Shown here one piece after another: positions 52,259 through 62,556 of a DNA stretch of 64,000 nucleotides. The notes beneath the pieces are model-generated. The model saw nothing but the letters and a program-made list of their open reading frames with translations. It did not search any database and was not told the origin of the DNA. This stretch comes from Bacteroidia bacterium (lineage in GTDB: Bacteria; Bacteroidota; Bacteroidia; B-17B0; Aurantibacillaceae), in the NCBI GenBank assembly GCA_026003255.1, contig BPGX01000010.1, positions 1 to 64,000 of the forward strand, written 5' to 3'. Positions within the stretch are counted from its first letter, which is position 1. Each line of letters begins with the position of its first letter. A program made the position numbers and the translations under genes.

Positions 52259-53344
52259 TTACCTCTCCACCTTTATCAACCAACCAAATTCATCGGGTAT
52301 TCTACCTTTTCTAATATCTCTCAAAGTTTTATCGAATAAATGCGAATATTTTCTTTCCTCAACCGGTGGCAATACATAATCTCGTATCAAATCTCCTTCT
52401 TCTCTGCCAATAGTAGTAATATGAGCTACCGTAGCCGCAGTACCCACACCAAATGCTTCTGTAACCTCTCCTTTTTCAATTCCGGTTAAAATCTCTTCCA
52501 CACTCACTCTTCTTTCTTCTGTTGGTATTCCCATTTTTCTTGCAAGTTTCAACACACTATCTCTTGTTATACCTGAGAGTAATGTATCCGTCAATTCCGG
52601 GGTTATCAAAGTTCCATTTTTTACAAACATAACGTTCATTGTACCGGCTTCTTCAATGTATCTTCCCTTTTCAGCATCTAACCACAAAATTTGTTGATAC
52701 CCCCTATCCTGTGCCAATTTCGTTGGATACAAACTTCTACCATAATTACCTGCCGCTTTTACATAACCTATCCCGCCCTTTACACTTCTATAAAATGTAT
52801 TTTGTATCAATGCTTTTATGGGCTTAGAATAATAAACACCAGCAGGAGAAGCAATAATAATAAATTGATACTCACTACTAATTTTCACACCAATTGCCTC
52901 TTCTGTTGCAATCATAAATGGACGAATGTATAAACTTCCATTTTCAGAATCAGGCACCCATACTTTATCCAGTTTCAATAACTGTAACAATCCTTCAACA
53001 AAAATTTCTTCGGGTACTTCCGGCATAGCCATCCTTACAGCAGATCGATTTAATCGTGCCCAGTTGTCCCGCATTCTAAATACTACCACATCACCATTAT
53101 CTTGACGAAATGCTTTCATCCCTTCAAATATGGCCTGTCCATAATGCAAAGCACTCATGGCATAACTCATCTCAAATTTCTGATAAGGCACTATTCTCAA
53201 ATTCTGCCAGTGTCCCTCCTTATAGTCAGCAATAAACATGTGGTCTGTAAACACTTTACCAAAAGGTACTTCATTGATGTTATACTTCACTACCCTGCTA
53301 TAATCAAGTGCATTAATTTGGATGGATTCAGAATATGTGATCAT
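52259..53344 (-). CDS. ilvE: Branched-chain amino acid aminotransferase
   Basis: About 361 residues from M-I-T-Y-S-E-S-I-Q-I-N; the open frame extends 17 codons upstream to 53395, but that part looks untranslated and the shorter form matches the family length. A class IV PLP aminotransferase that interconverts Leu, Ile and Val with their 2-oxo acids. Visible features: GQAIFEGMKAFR, the PLP lysine in GGIGYVKAAGNYG, LWLDAEKGRYIEEAGTMNVMF, and GVGTAATVAHI near the C-terminus. It lies downstream of tsaB in a minus-strand run of three genes. Confidence 0.93.
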   Translation of the reverse strand: MITYSESIQINALDYSRVVKYNINEVPFGKVFTDHMFIADYKEGHWQNLRIVPYQKFEMSYAMSALHYGQAIFEGMKAFRQDNGDVVVFRMRDNWARLNRSAVRMAMPEVPEEIFVEGLLQLLKLDKVWVPDSENGSLYIRPFMIATEEAIGVKISSEYQFIIIASPAGVYYSKPIKALIQNTFYRSVKGGIGYVKAAGNYGRSLYPTKLAQDRGYQQILWLDAEKGRYIEEAGTMNVMFVKNGTLITPELTDTLLSGITRDSVLKLARKMGIPTEERRVSVEEILTGIEKGEVTEAFGVGTAATVAHITTIGREEGDLIRDYVLPPVEERKYSHLFDKTLRDIRKGRIPDEFGWLIKVER

Positions 53345-53397
53345 GATATAAATTTTGGAACAATGTTCGGCATTTTTTTTCAAAATCCCAAACAAAA

Positions 53398-54048
53398 TTA
53401 GATGTACAACGGTTCAAAATAGATTAAATTTTCTATTTGACTCGAGATATATTTTGAATACGCTTCTTGAATCATGAATTGAGAAGAATAATTTACAAAG
53501 TGTTGATACGTTAATCCTTCGAAATCCTTCAAAGCATTTTCAACATTCTTTCCAATAAATAACATATCCGTATATTGTTCAATTAAATAATTGAGTGATT
53601 CTTTATTTACAACTAATCCTTGTGGGCTTAAAATTTCTTTTCCATGTATATCATATATTCCTAAATATATTTTCTTTCCTCGTGCTGGCATAATAGATGC
53701 AATGTGCTTTTTGTTTAAAGTATTTTTATTCAAAAATGCATAAACTTGTGTTTGTAAACTGGATATTGAAATTAAAGGTATATTCAAAACATAGGCTATT
53801 GTTTTAGCGGTAGCCGCTCCAATCCTCAATCCGGTGTATGAACCCGGCCCATTAGATACAGATATAAAATCTAAATTCCTTTTCTCAAATGAATTTCTTC
53901 TAAACAATTCCTCAATCATCAAATGTAACCTTTCCGAATGAAATTCTCCATCATCAACTTCTAAAACGTCTTGACATTGATCATTAATTCCCAATGCCAC
54001 AGAACATAAAGTTGTGGATGTTTCAATATGTAAAGAATACACTCTCAC
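53398..54048 (-). CDS. tsaB: tRNA threonylcarbamoyladenosine biosynthesis protein TsaB
   Basis: A 216-residue ASKHA-fold protein that partners TsaD and TsaE to make the t6A37 modification of tRNAs reading ANN codons. The N-terminal strand LHIETSTTLCSVALG and the segment VSNGPGSYTGLRIGAATAKTIAY (here residues about 63-84) are the family hallmarks. It sits between the HlyD-type gene (14-base gap) and ilvE. Confidence 0.9.
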   Translation of the reverse strand: MRVYSLHIETSTTLCSVALGINDQCQDVLEVDDGEFHSERLHLMIEELFRRNSFEKRNLDFISVSNGPGSYTGLRIGAATAKTIAYVLNIPLISISSLQTQVYAFLNKNTLNKKHIASIMPARGKKIYLGIYDIHGKEILSPQGLVVNKESLNYLIEQYTDMLFIGKNVENALKDFEGLTYQHFVNYSSQFMIQEAYSKYISSQIENLIYFEPLYI

Positions 54049-54062
54049 AATAAGTACGCTAA

Positions 54063-55358
54063 TTATTCAACTTTAATCAATTCTTCTCTCTTCACCACTT
54101 TTACTTTTTGTCCGTCTTTAATAGTTTGTTGAATGGCTGTAAAGGGCTCTGCAATGACCTTCTCCCCTTCTTTTAAACCCTCAATAATTTCAATATATTG
54201 ATTATCCTGCACCCCAGTTTTCACTTCTTTTGCTTTGGCAATATTACTTTCAACCACAAAAACATACTCTTTCTTTGTTTTTTTTATCGCATTCTTTTCA
54301 GCGATAGAGTCCTTTTTAGAAAAAGGATTTCGTACTGTAACTGCCTGAACCGGAACGCTCAAAACATTTTGAACTTTTTTGGTAAGTATTTCCACCGAAG
54401 CACTCATACCCGGTCTAATTGGAATCGGATTTTCGGAAGTTATCAAATCTTTGTAACTATCGTACAATAAACGCACTTTCACCGTATAATTACTTAATTG
54501 ATCTGCGCTCAATGTGGCAGTGTTTACAGAATTAGAAATATCTGTGACAATACCTTTAAATGTTTTATCACCATAAGCATCAATTTCAACAATTGCTGTA
54601 TCATTCTTGTGAATTCTTATTATGTCATTTTCACTAATCTCCAACTTTACTTCCATTTCATTCAGATTGGCTAAACGCATAATCTCTGTCCCCTGAAATC
54701 CCGTTACACCCTGCACTCTTTCACCTTTTTCTACATTCAACTTAGATACAGTGGCATCTACTGGCGAATAGATAAATGTTTTATCTAAATTGGACTTCGC
54801 TTCGTTATATGTCGCTTCCAGACTTTTGATATTATACTCTGCTGACTTCACATTTTCTTCCAAGGCCTTTACATTTGCTAATGCCGATAAATACTGTGCT
54901 TCTGATGTTTGTAATTCTTGCAACGAAATAGCTTTTTGTTCAAATAATTTTTTATTTCGTTCATAAATGTTTTGTGTATTTACAAGATTCGCTTTAGCTT
55001 GATCCAATTGTGCCTTCACCTGATCTAACTGTGCTTTACTGGAATTAATTTGTGCCAATGTTCTATCTAATGCACTCTGGTAAATATCTGGCCTTATGCG
55101 ACACAACAATTGCCCTTTTTGAACCCTGTCGCCTTCTTTTACCAATATCTCAATGACTTCACCACTTACATCGGAAGTTATCTTCACTTCTGTTTCTGGT
55201 TGAATTTTCCCACTGCCAGTAACAGTTTCAATAATAGTTCTTCGCTTAACCTCTTCAACAGCCACTTTTAAACTATCATCTGATAATAATGTTTTTATCA
55301 CTATGATTAAAACAATCAAGAATACCCCACCAATTATAATCCACCAGATTCGTTTCAT
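54063..55358 (-). CDS. Periplasmic adaptor subunit of an efflux transporter (HlyD/MacA type)
   Basis: A 431-residue membrane-fusion protein. Residues 5-25 form the inner-membrane anchor. A lipoyl-like half motif (EIKILVKEGDRVQKGQLL-type, near residue 70) is followed by a long coiled-coil hairpin (about 90-205), then the second lipoyl half and beta-barrel domains (YSPVDATVSKLNVEKGERVQG near 210). It would link an inner-membrane ABC or RND pump to an outer-membrane channel. No pump gene is adjacent downstream; the first gene of the run may rely on a transporter elsewhere. The substrate cannot be inferred. Confidence 0.85.
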   Translation of the reverse strand: MKRIWWIIIGGVFLIVLIIVIKTLLSDDSLKVAVEEVKRRTIIETVTGSGKIQPETEVKITSDVSGEVIEILVKEGDRVQKGQLLCRIRPDIYQSALDRTLAQINSSKAQLDQVKAQLDQAKANLVNTQNIYERNKKLFEQKAISLQELQTSEAQYLSALANVKALEENVKSAEYNIKSLEATYNEAKSNLDKTFIYSPVDATVSKLNVEKGERVQGVTGFQGTEIMRLANLNEMEVKLEISENDIIRIHKNDTAIVEIDAYGDKTFKGIVTDISNSVNTATLSADQLSNYTVKVRLLYDSYKDLITSENPIPIRPGMSASVEILTKKVQNVLSVPVQAVTVRNPFSKKDSIAEKNAIKKTKKEYVFVVESNIAKAKEVKTGVQDNQYIEIIEGLKEGEKVIAEPFTAIQQTIKDGQKVKVVKREELIKVE

Positions 55359-55419
55359 AAATTTATTTTACAGGGCTCAAAACTAATCATTTATTTTGTA
55401 GCAATAATAAAAACCATCT

Positions 55420-57423
55420 ATGCCGAATCATCTCATTCAAGAAAGCAGTCCTTATTTATTACAACACGCCCATCAACCTGTAGATTGGTATCCTTATTCA
55501 GAAGCGATATTTGAAAAAGCCCAACAAGAAGACAAACCGCTTATCATCAGTATTGGTTATAGCACCTGCCATTGGTGCCATGTCATGGCTCATGAATGTT
55601 TTGATGATGAAGAAGCAGCAGAACTCATGAACAAACATTTTATTAATGTCAAAGTAGATAGAGAAGAACTCCCCGACGTTGATAAATATTACATGAATGG
55701 AATGCAAATTTTAACTGGTCACGGCGGCTGGCCGCTTAATGCTTTTGTATTACCCAATAAGAAACTTTTTTATGCCGTTACTTATTTACCAAAAGAAAGA
55801 TGGAAAAATCTCCTTCTAAAAATTCATCAACTCTATCAAAATGAAAAAAATAAACTCATTGAATATGCAGACAACATTCACAATGGTATTAAACAATTTG
55901 AAAGTTTACCCATCCAACAAAACAATGATAATTACTCAAAAAAAACACTCAATGATCTTATTCAACAAGTAAATGAGTGGAAAAATATCTTTGACAAAGA
56001 GTATGGCGGACATCATTATACGCCAAAATTTGTCATGCCCATTAACTACAAATTCTTTTTGTATTTCAATTATTTCATAAAAGATAAAGAACTTCAGCAA
56101 CATCTCCAAAATAGTATTCAACACATCATTCTTGGTGGACTATTCGACCATGTTGGTGGCGGCTTTTACCGATACAGCACTGATAAATATTGGAAAATTC
56201 CTCACTTTGAAAAAATGCTCTACGACAATGCTCAAATGATTGAATTACTTTCCCTGTATTATTTGAATTTTCCTGAACCTGAAGTCAAATGGATTTTAGA
56301 AAAAACAATAAACTCTGTATTAAGAGATTTCTTATCGGATGAAAATTTATTCTATTCCGCATGGGATGCTGATAGCGAAGGTGAAGAAGGAAAATTTTAT
56401 GTTTGGGAATTAGATGAATTAAAATCTATCTTAAAAAATGATTACGAGTTATTTTCAGATGTTTTCAATATCAAAAATCATTTTGGATACTGGGAAGACG
56501 ACAAATACGTCCTAACTATTCATCACTCTGTTTTAAATTCTGATAAAACATTCTGGATCAATAAAATAGAAGAATGGACAAAAATATTATGTGAACACAG
56601 AGAAAAAAGAGTCAAGCCGTCTATTGATACTAAAATCATTACTTCATGGAATGCCCTAATGATTAAAGCATTGTGTATCGCCTCTTCTGCTCTAAAAAAT
56701 ATTAAATATCTGGAAATTGCCGAAAAAACAGCCCAATCCATACTTCAAAAAAATTATTACGAAAATCAACTTTATAGAATTTATCATCATCAAAAAAGTA
56801 AAATTCCTGCCTATCTGGATGATTATGCTTTTTTAATTGATGCACTTATTCAATTAGCCAAACATACCTGCAACACCTATTATCTTGACACCGCAGAAAA
56901 TCTCGCTGAACAATGCATCGATAAATTTTATTCTAATCATCACAATTGTTTTTATTACACAAGCCCTCAACATTCTATTCAGCAAAGCATTGAACTCTTT
57001 GATGATGTTATTCCTTCTTCTAATGCTCAAATGTTATTCAATCTTTATTATTTGTCATTATTAAACCATAACCAACTTTTTAAAGATATTGCAGAAAAAA
57101 CTTTTACTGCCACACAACATCTATTTTTTCAACAACCCACACATACTGCCTCGTATGGAATTTTACTTCTAAATAACATCTTCTTAAATGAACTGGAAGT
57201 AGTTATTTGCGGTAAAGATGTTTATAATTATTTAGGCAAAATCTATCCTCAGATATGGTATTTAAATACATTGTTTACATCATCCCAATACACTTCACAT
57301 TTTATTTTTCAAAACAGATTTCATCCTGAAAAAACTTTTATCTATGTTTGTCAGCATTCCGCATGCTATGAACCTATTGAAAATCCTGATCATTTTTCTA
57401 TTTCAAACTATCTGGATATGTAG
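55420..57423 (+). CDS. Thioredoxin-fold DUF255 protein, YyaL/SPATA20 type
   Basis: A 667-residue protein with an N-terminal DUF255 thioredoxin-like domain (about 1-165) and a C-terminal alpha/alpha toroid related to N-acylglucosamine 2-epimerases. Diagnostic motifs: [18 protein letters not shown] at the start, [14 protein letters not shown] with the C-x-x-C near residue 49-52, [13 protein letters not shown], and [27 protein letters not shown] in the toroid. A redox or sugar-related role is suspected but not established. Its 3' end overlaps the next gene by 56 bases. Confidence 0.88.
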   Translation: MPNHLIQESSPYLLQHAHQPVDWYPYSEAIFEKAQQEDKPLIISIGYSTCHWCHVMAHECFDDEEAAELMNKHFINVKVDREELPDVDKYYMNGMQILTGHGGWPLNAFVLPNKKLFYAVTYLPKERWKNLLLKIHQLYQNEKNKLIEYADNIHNGIKQFESLPIQQNNDNYSKKTLNDLIQQVNEWKNIFDKEYGGHHYTPKFVMPINYKFFLYFNYFIKDKELQQHLQNSIQHIILGGLFDHVGGGFYRYSTDKYWKIPHFEKMLYDNAQMIELLSLYYLNFPEPEVKWILEKTINSVLRDFLSDENLFYSAWDADSEGEEGKFYVWELDELKSILKNDYELFSDVFNIKNHFGYWEDDKYVLTIHHSVLNSDKTFWINKIEEWTKILCEHREKRVKPSIDTKIITSWNALMIKALCIASSALKNIKYLEIAEKTAQSILQKNYYENQLYRIYHHQKSKIPAYLDDYAFLIDALIQLAKHTCNTYYLDTAENLAEQCIDKFYSNHHNCFYYTSPQHSIQQSIELFDDVIPSSNAQMLFNLYYLSLLNHNQLFKDIAEKTFTATQHLFFQQPTHTASYGILLLNNIFLNELEVVICGKDVYNYLGKIYPQIWYLNTLFTSSQYTSHFIFQNRFHPEKTFIYVCQHSACYEPIENPDHFSISNYLDM

Positions 57424-58321
57424 TGCTCAATTGCTCGTTTTTGACCCTGAAACGTTATTCGAAAAATTTCCTATATTTAATCCTGAACACATACAGAACA
57501 AAAAAATAAAAAAAATTGTCTTTGACATAATTGACAAAAAAGATTGGCAGGAAGCAGAAGATAAAAACCTTACTGAAGTGTATGAATTTGAACCTTCTGG
57601 AAAATTAAAACGTTCTTATCATACTTCCATTAAAAAAATTATCCGCATTGAAACACAGAATAAAAAACATAAAAACATTGTTTCAAAAGAATATTACGAA
57701 TACGATACCACATCTACTGAATATGTTTATCAACCCAATCTAATAGTTGAACGGCATAAATTTCCTAATAATTATTCAGAAGCCACCTATTTCAAATTAT
57801 GCAATAATAAATGGATTTGCAAAGAAGAGAAATACATTGAATCTTATCGCACACTTACCACCAATAATTCTATTCTAAACAATCTTTATCTAAAAGCACA
57901 GGATAGCATTGCAACTTATGAATATCCCAATCAAATCAAACAAATATACTACAACAACGAAAAAGCACCATACAAAGAAAAATTTACTTACTTTAATTCT
58001 AATCATCAAATTTATGAAATAACGGAACAATTGATAGTAGCAAGTGGCAGAGTGAAAAAAACATTTTTATATACAAGCGATAATTTGTTAGAGTCCGTCA
58101 CCATGACTATAGATTTTGGAAATCCTGAAACCCATAAAATTGAATACTTTTACGATGAAAAGAAAAGAGTTTTGTCTGAAAAACATTTTAAAAACAATCA
58201 ACATACGAAAGAATATCAATACATTTACAGCCCAAATAATAACGAACTAATATCTATTTTAATCCGAACTTTTGAAGATAAAAACATTCGCATCATAAAA
58301 TTATTTTATGAATACTACTAA
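57368..58321 (+). CDS. Exported hypothetical protein
   Basis: About 317 residues from the ATG at 57368, which gives a good signal peptide ([18 protein letters not shown]); an ATG at 57344 is open too but adds eight residues that spoil it. The start lies inside the last 56 bases of the upstream gene, in another frame. The mature part consists of repeated strands with many Tyr, Asn, Lys and Glu residues ([35 protein letters not shown]), reminiscent of the YD-like or MORN-like repeat style of Bacteroidota surface proteins. No family assigned. It overlaps gltX by 14 bases. Confidence 0.6.
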   Translation: MNLLKILIIFLFQTIWICSAQLLVFDPETLFEKFPIFNPEHIQNKKIKKIVFDIIDKKDWQEAEDKNLTEVYEFEPSGKLKRSYHTSIKKIIRIETQNKKHKNIVSKEYYEYDTTSTEYVYQPNLIVERHKFPNNYSEATYFKLCNNKWICKEEKYIESYRTLTTNNSILNNLYLKAQDSIATYEYPNQIKQIYYNNEKAPYKEKFTYFNSNHQIYEITEQLIVASGRVKKTFLYTSDNLLESVTMTIDFGNPETHKIEYFYDEKKRVLSEKHFKNNQHTKEYQYIYSPNNNELISILIRTFEDKNIRIIKLFYEYY

Positions 58322-59861
58322 TACTATGAGTGAAAAAAGAGTAAGAGTAAGATTTGCACCCAGCCCTACTGGCGGATTGCACATGGGCGGCGTTAGAACT
58401 GCTTTGTTTAATTATTTATTTGCAAAAAAACATAATGGGGATTTTATCTTAAGAATAGAAGATACTGACCAAACCCGCTATGTAAAAGGGGCAGAAGATT
58501 ATATCATTGAAGCATTGAAATGGTGCGGCATAGAGCCAAATGAAGGTGTTGGCTTTGGCGATGGACCTTATGCACCATATCGTCAGAGCGAAAGAAAAAA
58601 CACAGGAATTTACATGAAATATGCCCAAAAACTCATTGAAGCAGGCGGTGCTTATTATGCCTTTGATACCGAAGAAGAATTAGAAGAAATGCGCAAACGT
58701 TTAGAAGCCGCAAAAGTTGTGTCACCACAATACAATCATATTACCCGAATGAATATGCGCAATTCACTTACCTTAAGTCATGACGAAGTTCAAAAACTTT
58801 TAGATAGTGGCGTGCCTTATGTGATTCGTTTGAAAGTGCCTCGCAACGAAGAAATTCGCTTTTATGATATTATTCGTGGATGGATAGTGGTCAATTCTTC
58901 TACTATTGATGATAAAGTATTACTCAAATCCGATGGAATGCCTACTTATCATCTGGCACACATTGTGGATGATATTGAAATGAAAATCACACATGTCATT
59001 CGTGGCGAAGAATGGTTGCCAAGCGCTCCTGCTCATGTATTAACCTACAAGTACCTTGGTCTTGAAAATCAAATGCCGCAATTGGCACACTTACCGCTTA
59101 TTTTAAAGCCCGATGGAAAGGGTAAATTATCCAAACGAGACACTTCCGGACTGCCCATGTTTCCTCTCAACTGGCACGATGAAAGAACAGGCGAAAGTTA
59201 CATAGGATACAGAGAAAGCGGCTTTTTTCCAGAGGCATTCATTAATATGTTAGCCCTGTTGGGCTGGAATCCCGGTAATAATCAGGAAATACTCTCTAAA
59301 GAAGAAATGATCCAATTGTTTTCATTAGAAAAAGTACACAAAGCCGGTGCCAAATTTGACCCGGAAAAAACAAAATGGTTTAATCAACAATACCTGCGTA
59401 AAAAAGATAAATTAGAACTGGCAAAACTATTAGAACCTATATTGAAAGAAAACAACATCACTGCAGACCTTGAATACACTGCAAAAGTTTGTGAACTGAT
59501 GAAAGAAAAAGCCCATTTTGTGAAAGAAATCTGGGAATTTGGAAAATACATGTTTGTAGAACCCGATAAATATGACGAGAAAGTTATTCAGAAAAAATGG
59601 AATCCTGATAGTCAAAAACAAATTCAGGAAATAAAAACGTTATTACAAAACATTGAACCATTTGAAGCAGATAATATCCATCATGCATTAGATAATTTTT
59701 CTAAAGAAAAAGGGAAAATAGATTATCAATTGATTCGTACACTACTAACTGGTGTTTCCTCAGGACCTTCATTAGTTCATATAATGGAAATTTTAGGGAA
59801 ATCTAAAACACTGAAAAGATTAGAAACTGCTCTTGAAAAACTTGCTGTAACTCAAAACTAA
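58308..59861 (+). CDS. gltX: Glutamate--tRNA ligase
   Basis: A 517-residue class I synthetase that charges tRNA-Glu. The HIGH-like motif is in FAPSPTGGLHMGGVRTALFNY near residue 16; KMSKS appears as KGKLSKRDTSG near 262. The anticodon-binding region is helical and C-terminal. An alternative ATG at 58326 (M-S-E-K-R-V-R-V-R-F) would avoid the overlap with the upstream gene and fits the family equally well. Confidence 0.95.
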   Translation: MNTTNTMSEKRVRVRFAPSPTGGLHMGGVRTALFNYLFAKKHNGDFILRIEDTDQTRYVKGAEDYIIEALKWCGIEPNEGVGFGDGPYAPYRQSERKNTGIYMKYAQKLIEAGGAYYAFDTEEELEEMRKRLEAAKVVSPQYNHITRMNMRNSLTLSHDEVQKLLDSGVPYVIRLKVPRNEEIRFYDIIRGWIVVNSSTIDDKVLLKSDGMPTYHLAHIVDDIEMKITHVIRGEEWLPSAPAHVLTYKYLGLENQMPQLAHLPLILKPDGKGKLSKRDTSGLPMFPLNWHDERTGESYIGYRESGFFPEAFINMLALLGWNPGNNQEILSKEEMIQLFSLEKVHKAGAKFDPEKTKWFNQQYLRKKDKLELAKLLEPILKENNITADLEYTAKVCELMKEKAHFVKEIWEFGKYMFVEPDKYDEKVIQKKWNPDSQKQIQEIKTLLQNIEPFEADNIHHALDNFSKEKGKIDYQLIRTLLTGVSSGPSLVHIMEILGKSKTLKRLETALEKLAVTQN

Positions 59862-59867
59862 CTAACC

Positions 59868-60503
59868 ATGCATTCCATTCTGGACTTTATCTTACATCTT
59901 GATAAAAATTTAGCAGACATTTTAATACAATATCAAACTACAACATACTTTATTTTAGCGCTGATTATTTTTTGTGAAACAGGATTAGTCGCTACGCCTT
60001 TTTTACCCGGTGATTCTTTGTTATTTGCCGCTGGTATGCTCACAGCATCCATGGGCATTTTAGACATTAAATTTTTAATTCCGCTTCTTATTCTTTCTGC
60101 TTTTGTAGGAGATAATGTCAATTATTTTGTTGGAAAATTTGTAGGTGAAAAAGTGTTTGATATACCATATTTGAGAAAAATTATCAAACGAGAGTATCTT
60201 GATAAAACGCATGCTTTCTACGAAAAACACGGTGGCAAAACGATTATCATGGCACGATTTGTTCCTATTGTTCGCACCTTTGCTCCGTTTGCAGCCGGAT
60301 TAGGAAAAATGACTTATCCGAGATATATTGCGTTTTGCATTGCTGGTGCAGTGTTGTGGGTTACTTCCATCACTCTTGCCGGATACTACTTTGGCAATAT
60401 CCCCATTATTAAAAACAATTTTGAAAAAGTAATATTTGGGATTATATTTATTTCAGTGCTGCCTATTATTTTGGGAGTGGTAAAAGAAAAATTGAAAAAA
60501 TAG
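59868..60503 (+). CDS. DedA-family membrane protein
   Basis: A 211-residue DedA/Tvp38 protein with about four to five membrane segments. Diagnostic: FLPGDSLLFAAGML near residue 46, and the ARFVPIVRTFAPFAAGLGKM segment near residue 128 with its conserved F-x-R-x-x-P-x-x-R. DedA proteins act in membrane phospholipid handling, including undecaprenyl-phosphate or phosphatidylethanolamine recycling in some species. It starts 6 bases after gltX. Confidence 0.9.
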   Translation: MHSILDFILHLDKNLADILIQYQTTTYFILALIIFCETGLVATPFLPGDSLLFAAGMLTASMGILDIKFLIPLLILSAFVGDNVNYFVGKFVGEKVFDIPYLRKIIKREYLDKTHAFYEKHGGKTIIMARFVPIVRTFAPFAAGLGKMTYPRYIAFCIAGAVLWVTSITLAGYYFGNIPIIKNNFEKVIFGIIFISVLPIILGVVKEKLKK

Positions 60504-60565
60504 AGAAAGTCAAAAAGAGAGTAAATAATTCCACTGTAATTGATAATATCTCAATCAATTATTTT

Positions 60566-60885
60566 ATCCCAGATTATGCAATAAGATTAATGAAATAAGA
60601 AATTTTTATTCAATCAATCTTTATTTTAACCACAATTTACCCTGTTAAATAGTTGCTATATTTAACAGCGTGAACACAAAGGAAATAATCAAAGCGAGTA
60701 AAGTCCAGATACATTTTGCAAACAAGAAATGCTTTGTGTTCTTTGTAAAAAACTTTGTTTTCTCAGTGGTTCAAAAAATCAAATAATTTCATTAAAACCA
60801 AATTGGTGATAACCAATTATATCTTAATATAAATGAAATAACGTAGAATTTACAGCACGATAATTTTTAATGCATAATGTGGGTT
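60566..60885. repeat. MITE-like element, copy D
   Basis: Ends are ATCCCAGATTATGCA (60566-60580) and TGCATAATGTGGGTT (60871-60885). The interior shares AACCACAATTT, a CTTTGTGTTCTTTGTAAAAA phrase, CTCAGTGGTTCAAAAAAT and ACCAAATTGGTGATAACC with copy C and, less well, with copy A. Nothing else of note lies in the gap 60504-60957. Confidence 0.65.
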
Positions 60886-60959
60886 TATCATAATAAAAGT
60901 AGTTACAGATTCAAGTTGTTAACTCATGAATGTGATTTTTAAGCAAGAATATTTTGTAG

Positions 60960-61167
60960 CATTTCCACTCAAAAAAAAATAAACCGCTCAAATAATTTAA
61001 GAGAAAAAATTCATTTTGTAGTGTTTTTCATTCATCAGAATTTGTTTATATTTGCTACAAAAATTACAACTATGAAAACTTATAATCCTTATCCTCAATT
61101 AGGAGAACAATTAAAAGATGGGTTAGATTATGTGGTGAACAATATCCCTTCCAATCCAACAGAAGAA
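60960..61167 (+). repeat. Direct repeat of about 200 bp, copy 1 (promoter plus gene start)
   Basis: From ATTTCCACTCAAAAA to the first 30 or so codons of the gene at 61072, this sequence is repeated at 62968-63162 with only scattered differences. It holds a -7 element TATATTTG (61047-61054) and the ATG at 61072. Confidence 0.8.
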
Positions 61168-61971
61168 GATTTAGTAAATGCAGTGTATAATTTTATTCAG
61201 CCGCTGTATTATCCCAACATTAGTAATGTGGTACAGGTAGAGTTAAAGTCGGTGATATGGAATATGGTGAATGCGTATCAGAATAATTTTTTAGGCAGCA
61301 GTGTGGTGTATTCTCCATCGCAACAAATGTGGATAGCGAAGTTATTGGCTTGTTCGTGTCAGCAATCGGTGAATGCGTTGGAAAACTACTTTAAGGAAGT
61401 AGAGCGAGGTATAGTGGAAAGTGGTTTGAGTATTAGCGAGCAGACGCCGTTGTTATTGGGAAGTGGAGGAGGAAAGGTATTGGCGAATTACTGGATGCAG
61501 CAGATATCAGGAGGCGGGCAATGGATCAATTTTTTTGATGCAGTGGATAGGAATTATTTAAATGTGGGAGCGTGGGTTGGATCGGGAATAGAAGGGATAC
61601 TATTGGGTGCGAGAGCGAGTGAACGAGGATTGATAGCGCCTACGACGGATATTGTGAGTGTGGAATTAGTGAGTGCATTGATAGGTGGAATTGTCGTGTC
61701 AGGTGGAAAGGTGTTGTTTAAGTGGGTGAAGAGGGTGGATATTGAAGATATAATGGTTTCAAGGATATTTTCGCCTGTAGTTACAGATGATTTATTGGGG
61801 GCGTCGGTTAGTTTGAAGATGAATGGTACTTACAATCCCAAAACAATGAAGCAGGGTGATTGGCTTGATCCAGATACAAAACTGTCATGCTTTGCTGGTT
61901 CCAGATCTGATTTGTACAATCTAAATGGTGATCTTATATGGGGAACGTGTCCTTCTAATTCACAAAAATAA
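61072..61971 (+). CDS. Unknown protein with a conserved N-terminus that is duplicated downstream
   Basis: A 299-residue protein starting M-K-T-Y-N-P-Y-P-Q-L; the start is fixed by the duplicated copy at 63080 and by the -7 element at 61047-61054, although the frame is open back to a GTG at 61021. Residues 1-125 are helical and polar. Residues 140-230 are hydrophobic and glycine-rich (IEGILLGARASERG, VSALIGGIVVSGGKVLF), possibly membrane-active. The last 60 residues have two cysteines. It resembles modular toxin-like or secreted proteins in which a constant N-terminus meets variable C-termini, but I cannot name a family. Its bases are clearly more G-rich than the surroundings from 61200 to 61750. 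Confidence 0.55.
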   Translation: MKTYNPYPQLGEQLKDGLDYVVNNIPSNPTEEDLVNAVYNFIQPLYYPNISNVVQVELKSVIWNMVNAYQNNFLGSSVVYSPSQQMWIAKLLACSCQQSVNALENYFKEVERGIVESGLSISEQTPLLLGSGGGKVLANYWMQQISGGGQWINFFDAVDRNYLNVGAWVGSGIEGILLGARASERGLIAPTTDIVSVELVSALIGGIVVSGGKVLFKWVKRVDIEDIMVSRIFSPVVTDDLLGASVSLKMNGTYNPKTMKQGDWLDPDTKLSCFAGSRSDLYNLNGDLIWGTCPSNSQK

Positions 61972-62055
61972 ATATTTGTTGAGTGTTTTTTAACCATTTA
62001 ATATATTTTATAGAAAAAATTTCATACATAACTCCGATCTTATAACGACTCTTAT

Positions 62056-62556
62056 ATGAATTATATTTTAGTTACTATATGTGCCATAAAAATGAGTTTT
62101 ATTTTTTCTCAATGTGATATATTGGGAGAGTATATCTTTTCAAAAATGATGGAAGATTCAAAAGTAACATTTTATCAAACTTCAAGTAACAAAAAAAAAT
62201 ATGGAAAAATGAAAATATATCTGAATAAACAAGGAGATACGCTTATTGATTTTAGTTTTGGTTGTATAAAAGAGATAATTTATCACTATATAGACAAAGG
62301 TATGTATGATATAGAATTTAAGTTTTTAAGTAAAGGTAAATTGTCTTTTAGTAAGAAAGACACCTCGCTATTAATAAAAAAAATTCAATTTGTTGAGGGA
62401 GAGAAAGAATATTTTTTCAAATGTCTTGATGAACTGAATAAGCCATTTAAGATATTAAAGTGCACACCAAAGGAGTTGGTGTTATTACAGTGTCATATAT
62501 GTGAAGAGGAAAAAGTGTATATAAAATATTTCTTTAATAAAATTGCTAGTCAATGA
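62056..62556 (+). CDS. Exported hypothetical protein next to the grasp-with-spasm remnant
   Basis: A 166-residue protein with a signal-peptide-like N-terminus (YILVTICAIKMSFIFSQC). The mature part is Lys-rich with several strands (DIEFKFLSKGKLSFSKKDT) and a C-terminal L-L-Q-C-H-I-C-E-E-E motif. No family recognised. Its stop overlaps the start of the maturase remnant (ATGA at 62553), so the genes were once a coupled operon. It might be an immunity or accessory factor of the unknown protein at 61072, or part of the RiPP locus; neither can be shown. Confidence 0.5.
   Translation: MNYILVTICAIKMSFIFSQCDILGEYIFSKMMEDSKVTFYQTSSNKKKYGKMKIYLNKQGDTLIDFSFGCIKEIIYHYIDKGMYDIEFKFLSKGKLSFSKKDTSLLIKKIQFVEGEKEYFFKCLDELNKPFKILKCTPKELVLLQCHICEEEKVYIKYFFNKIASQ

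Noticed and set aside
60504-61071. Possible tRNA or small RNA genes in the larger intergenic gaps
   Set aside because: I scanned 12527-13097, 34984-35265, 51946-52258 and 60504-61071 for a T-arm and acceptor pairing and saw only repeats.
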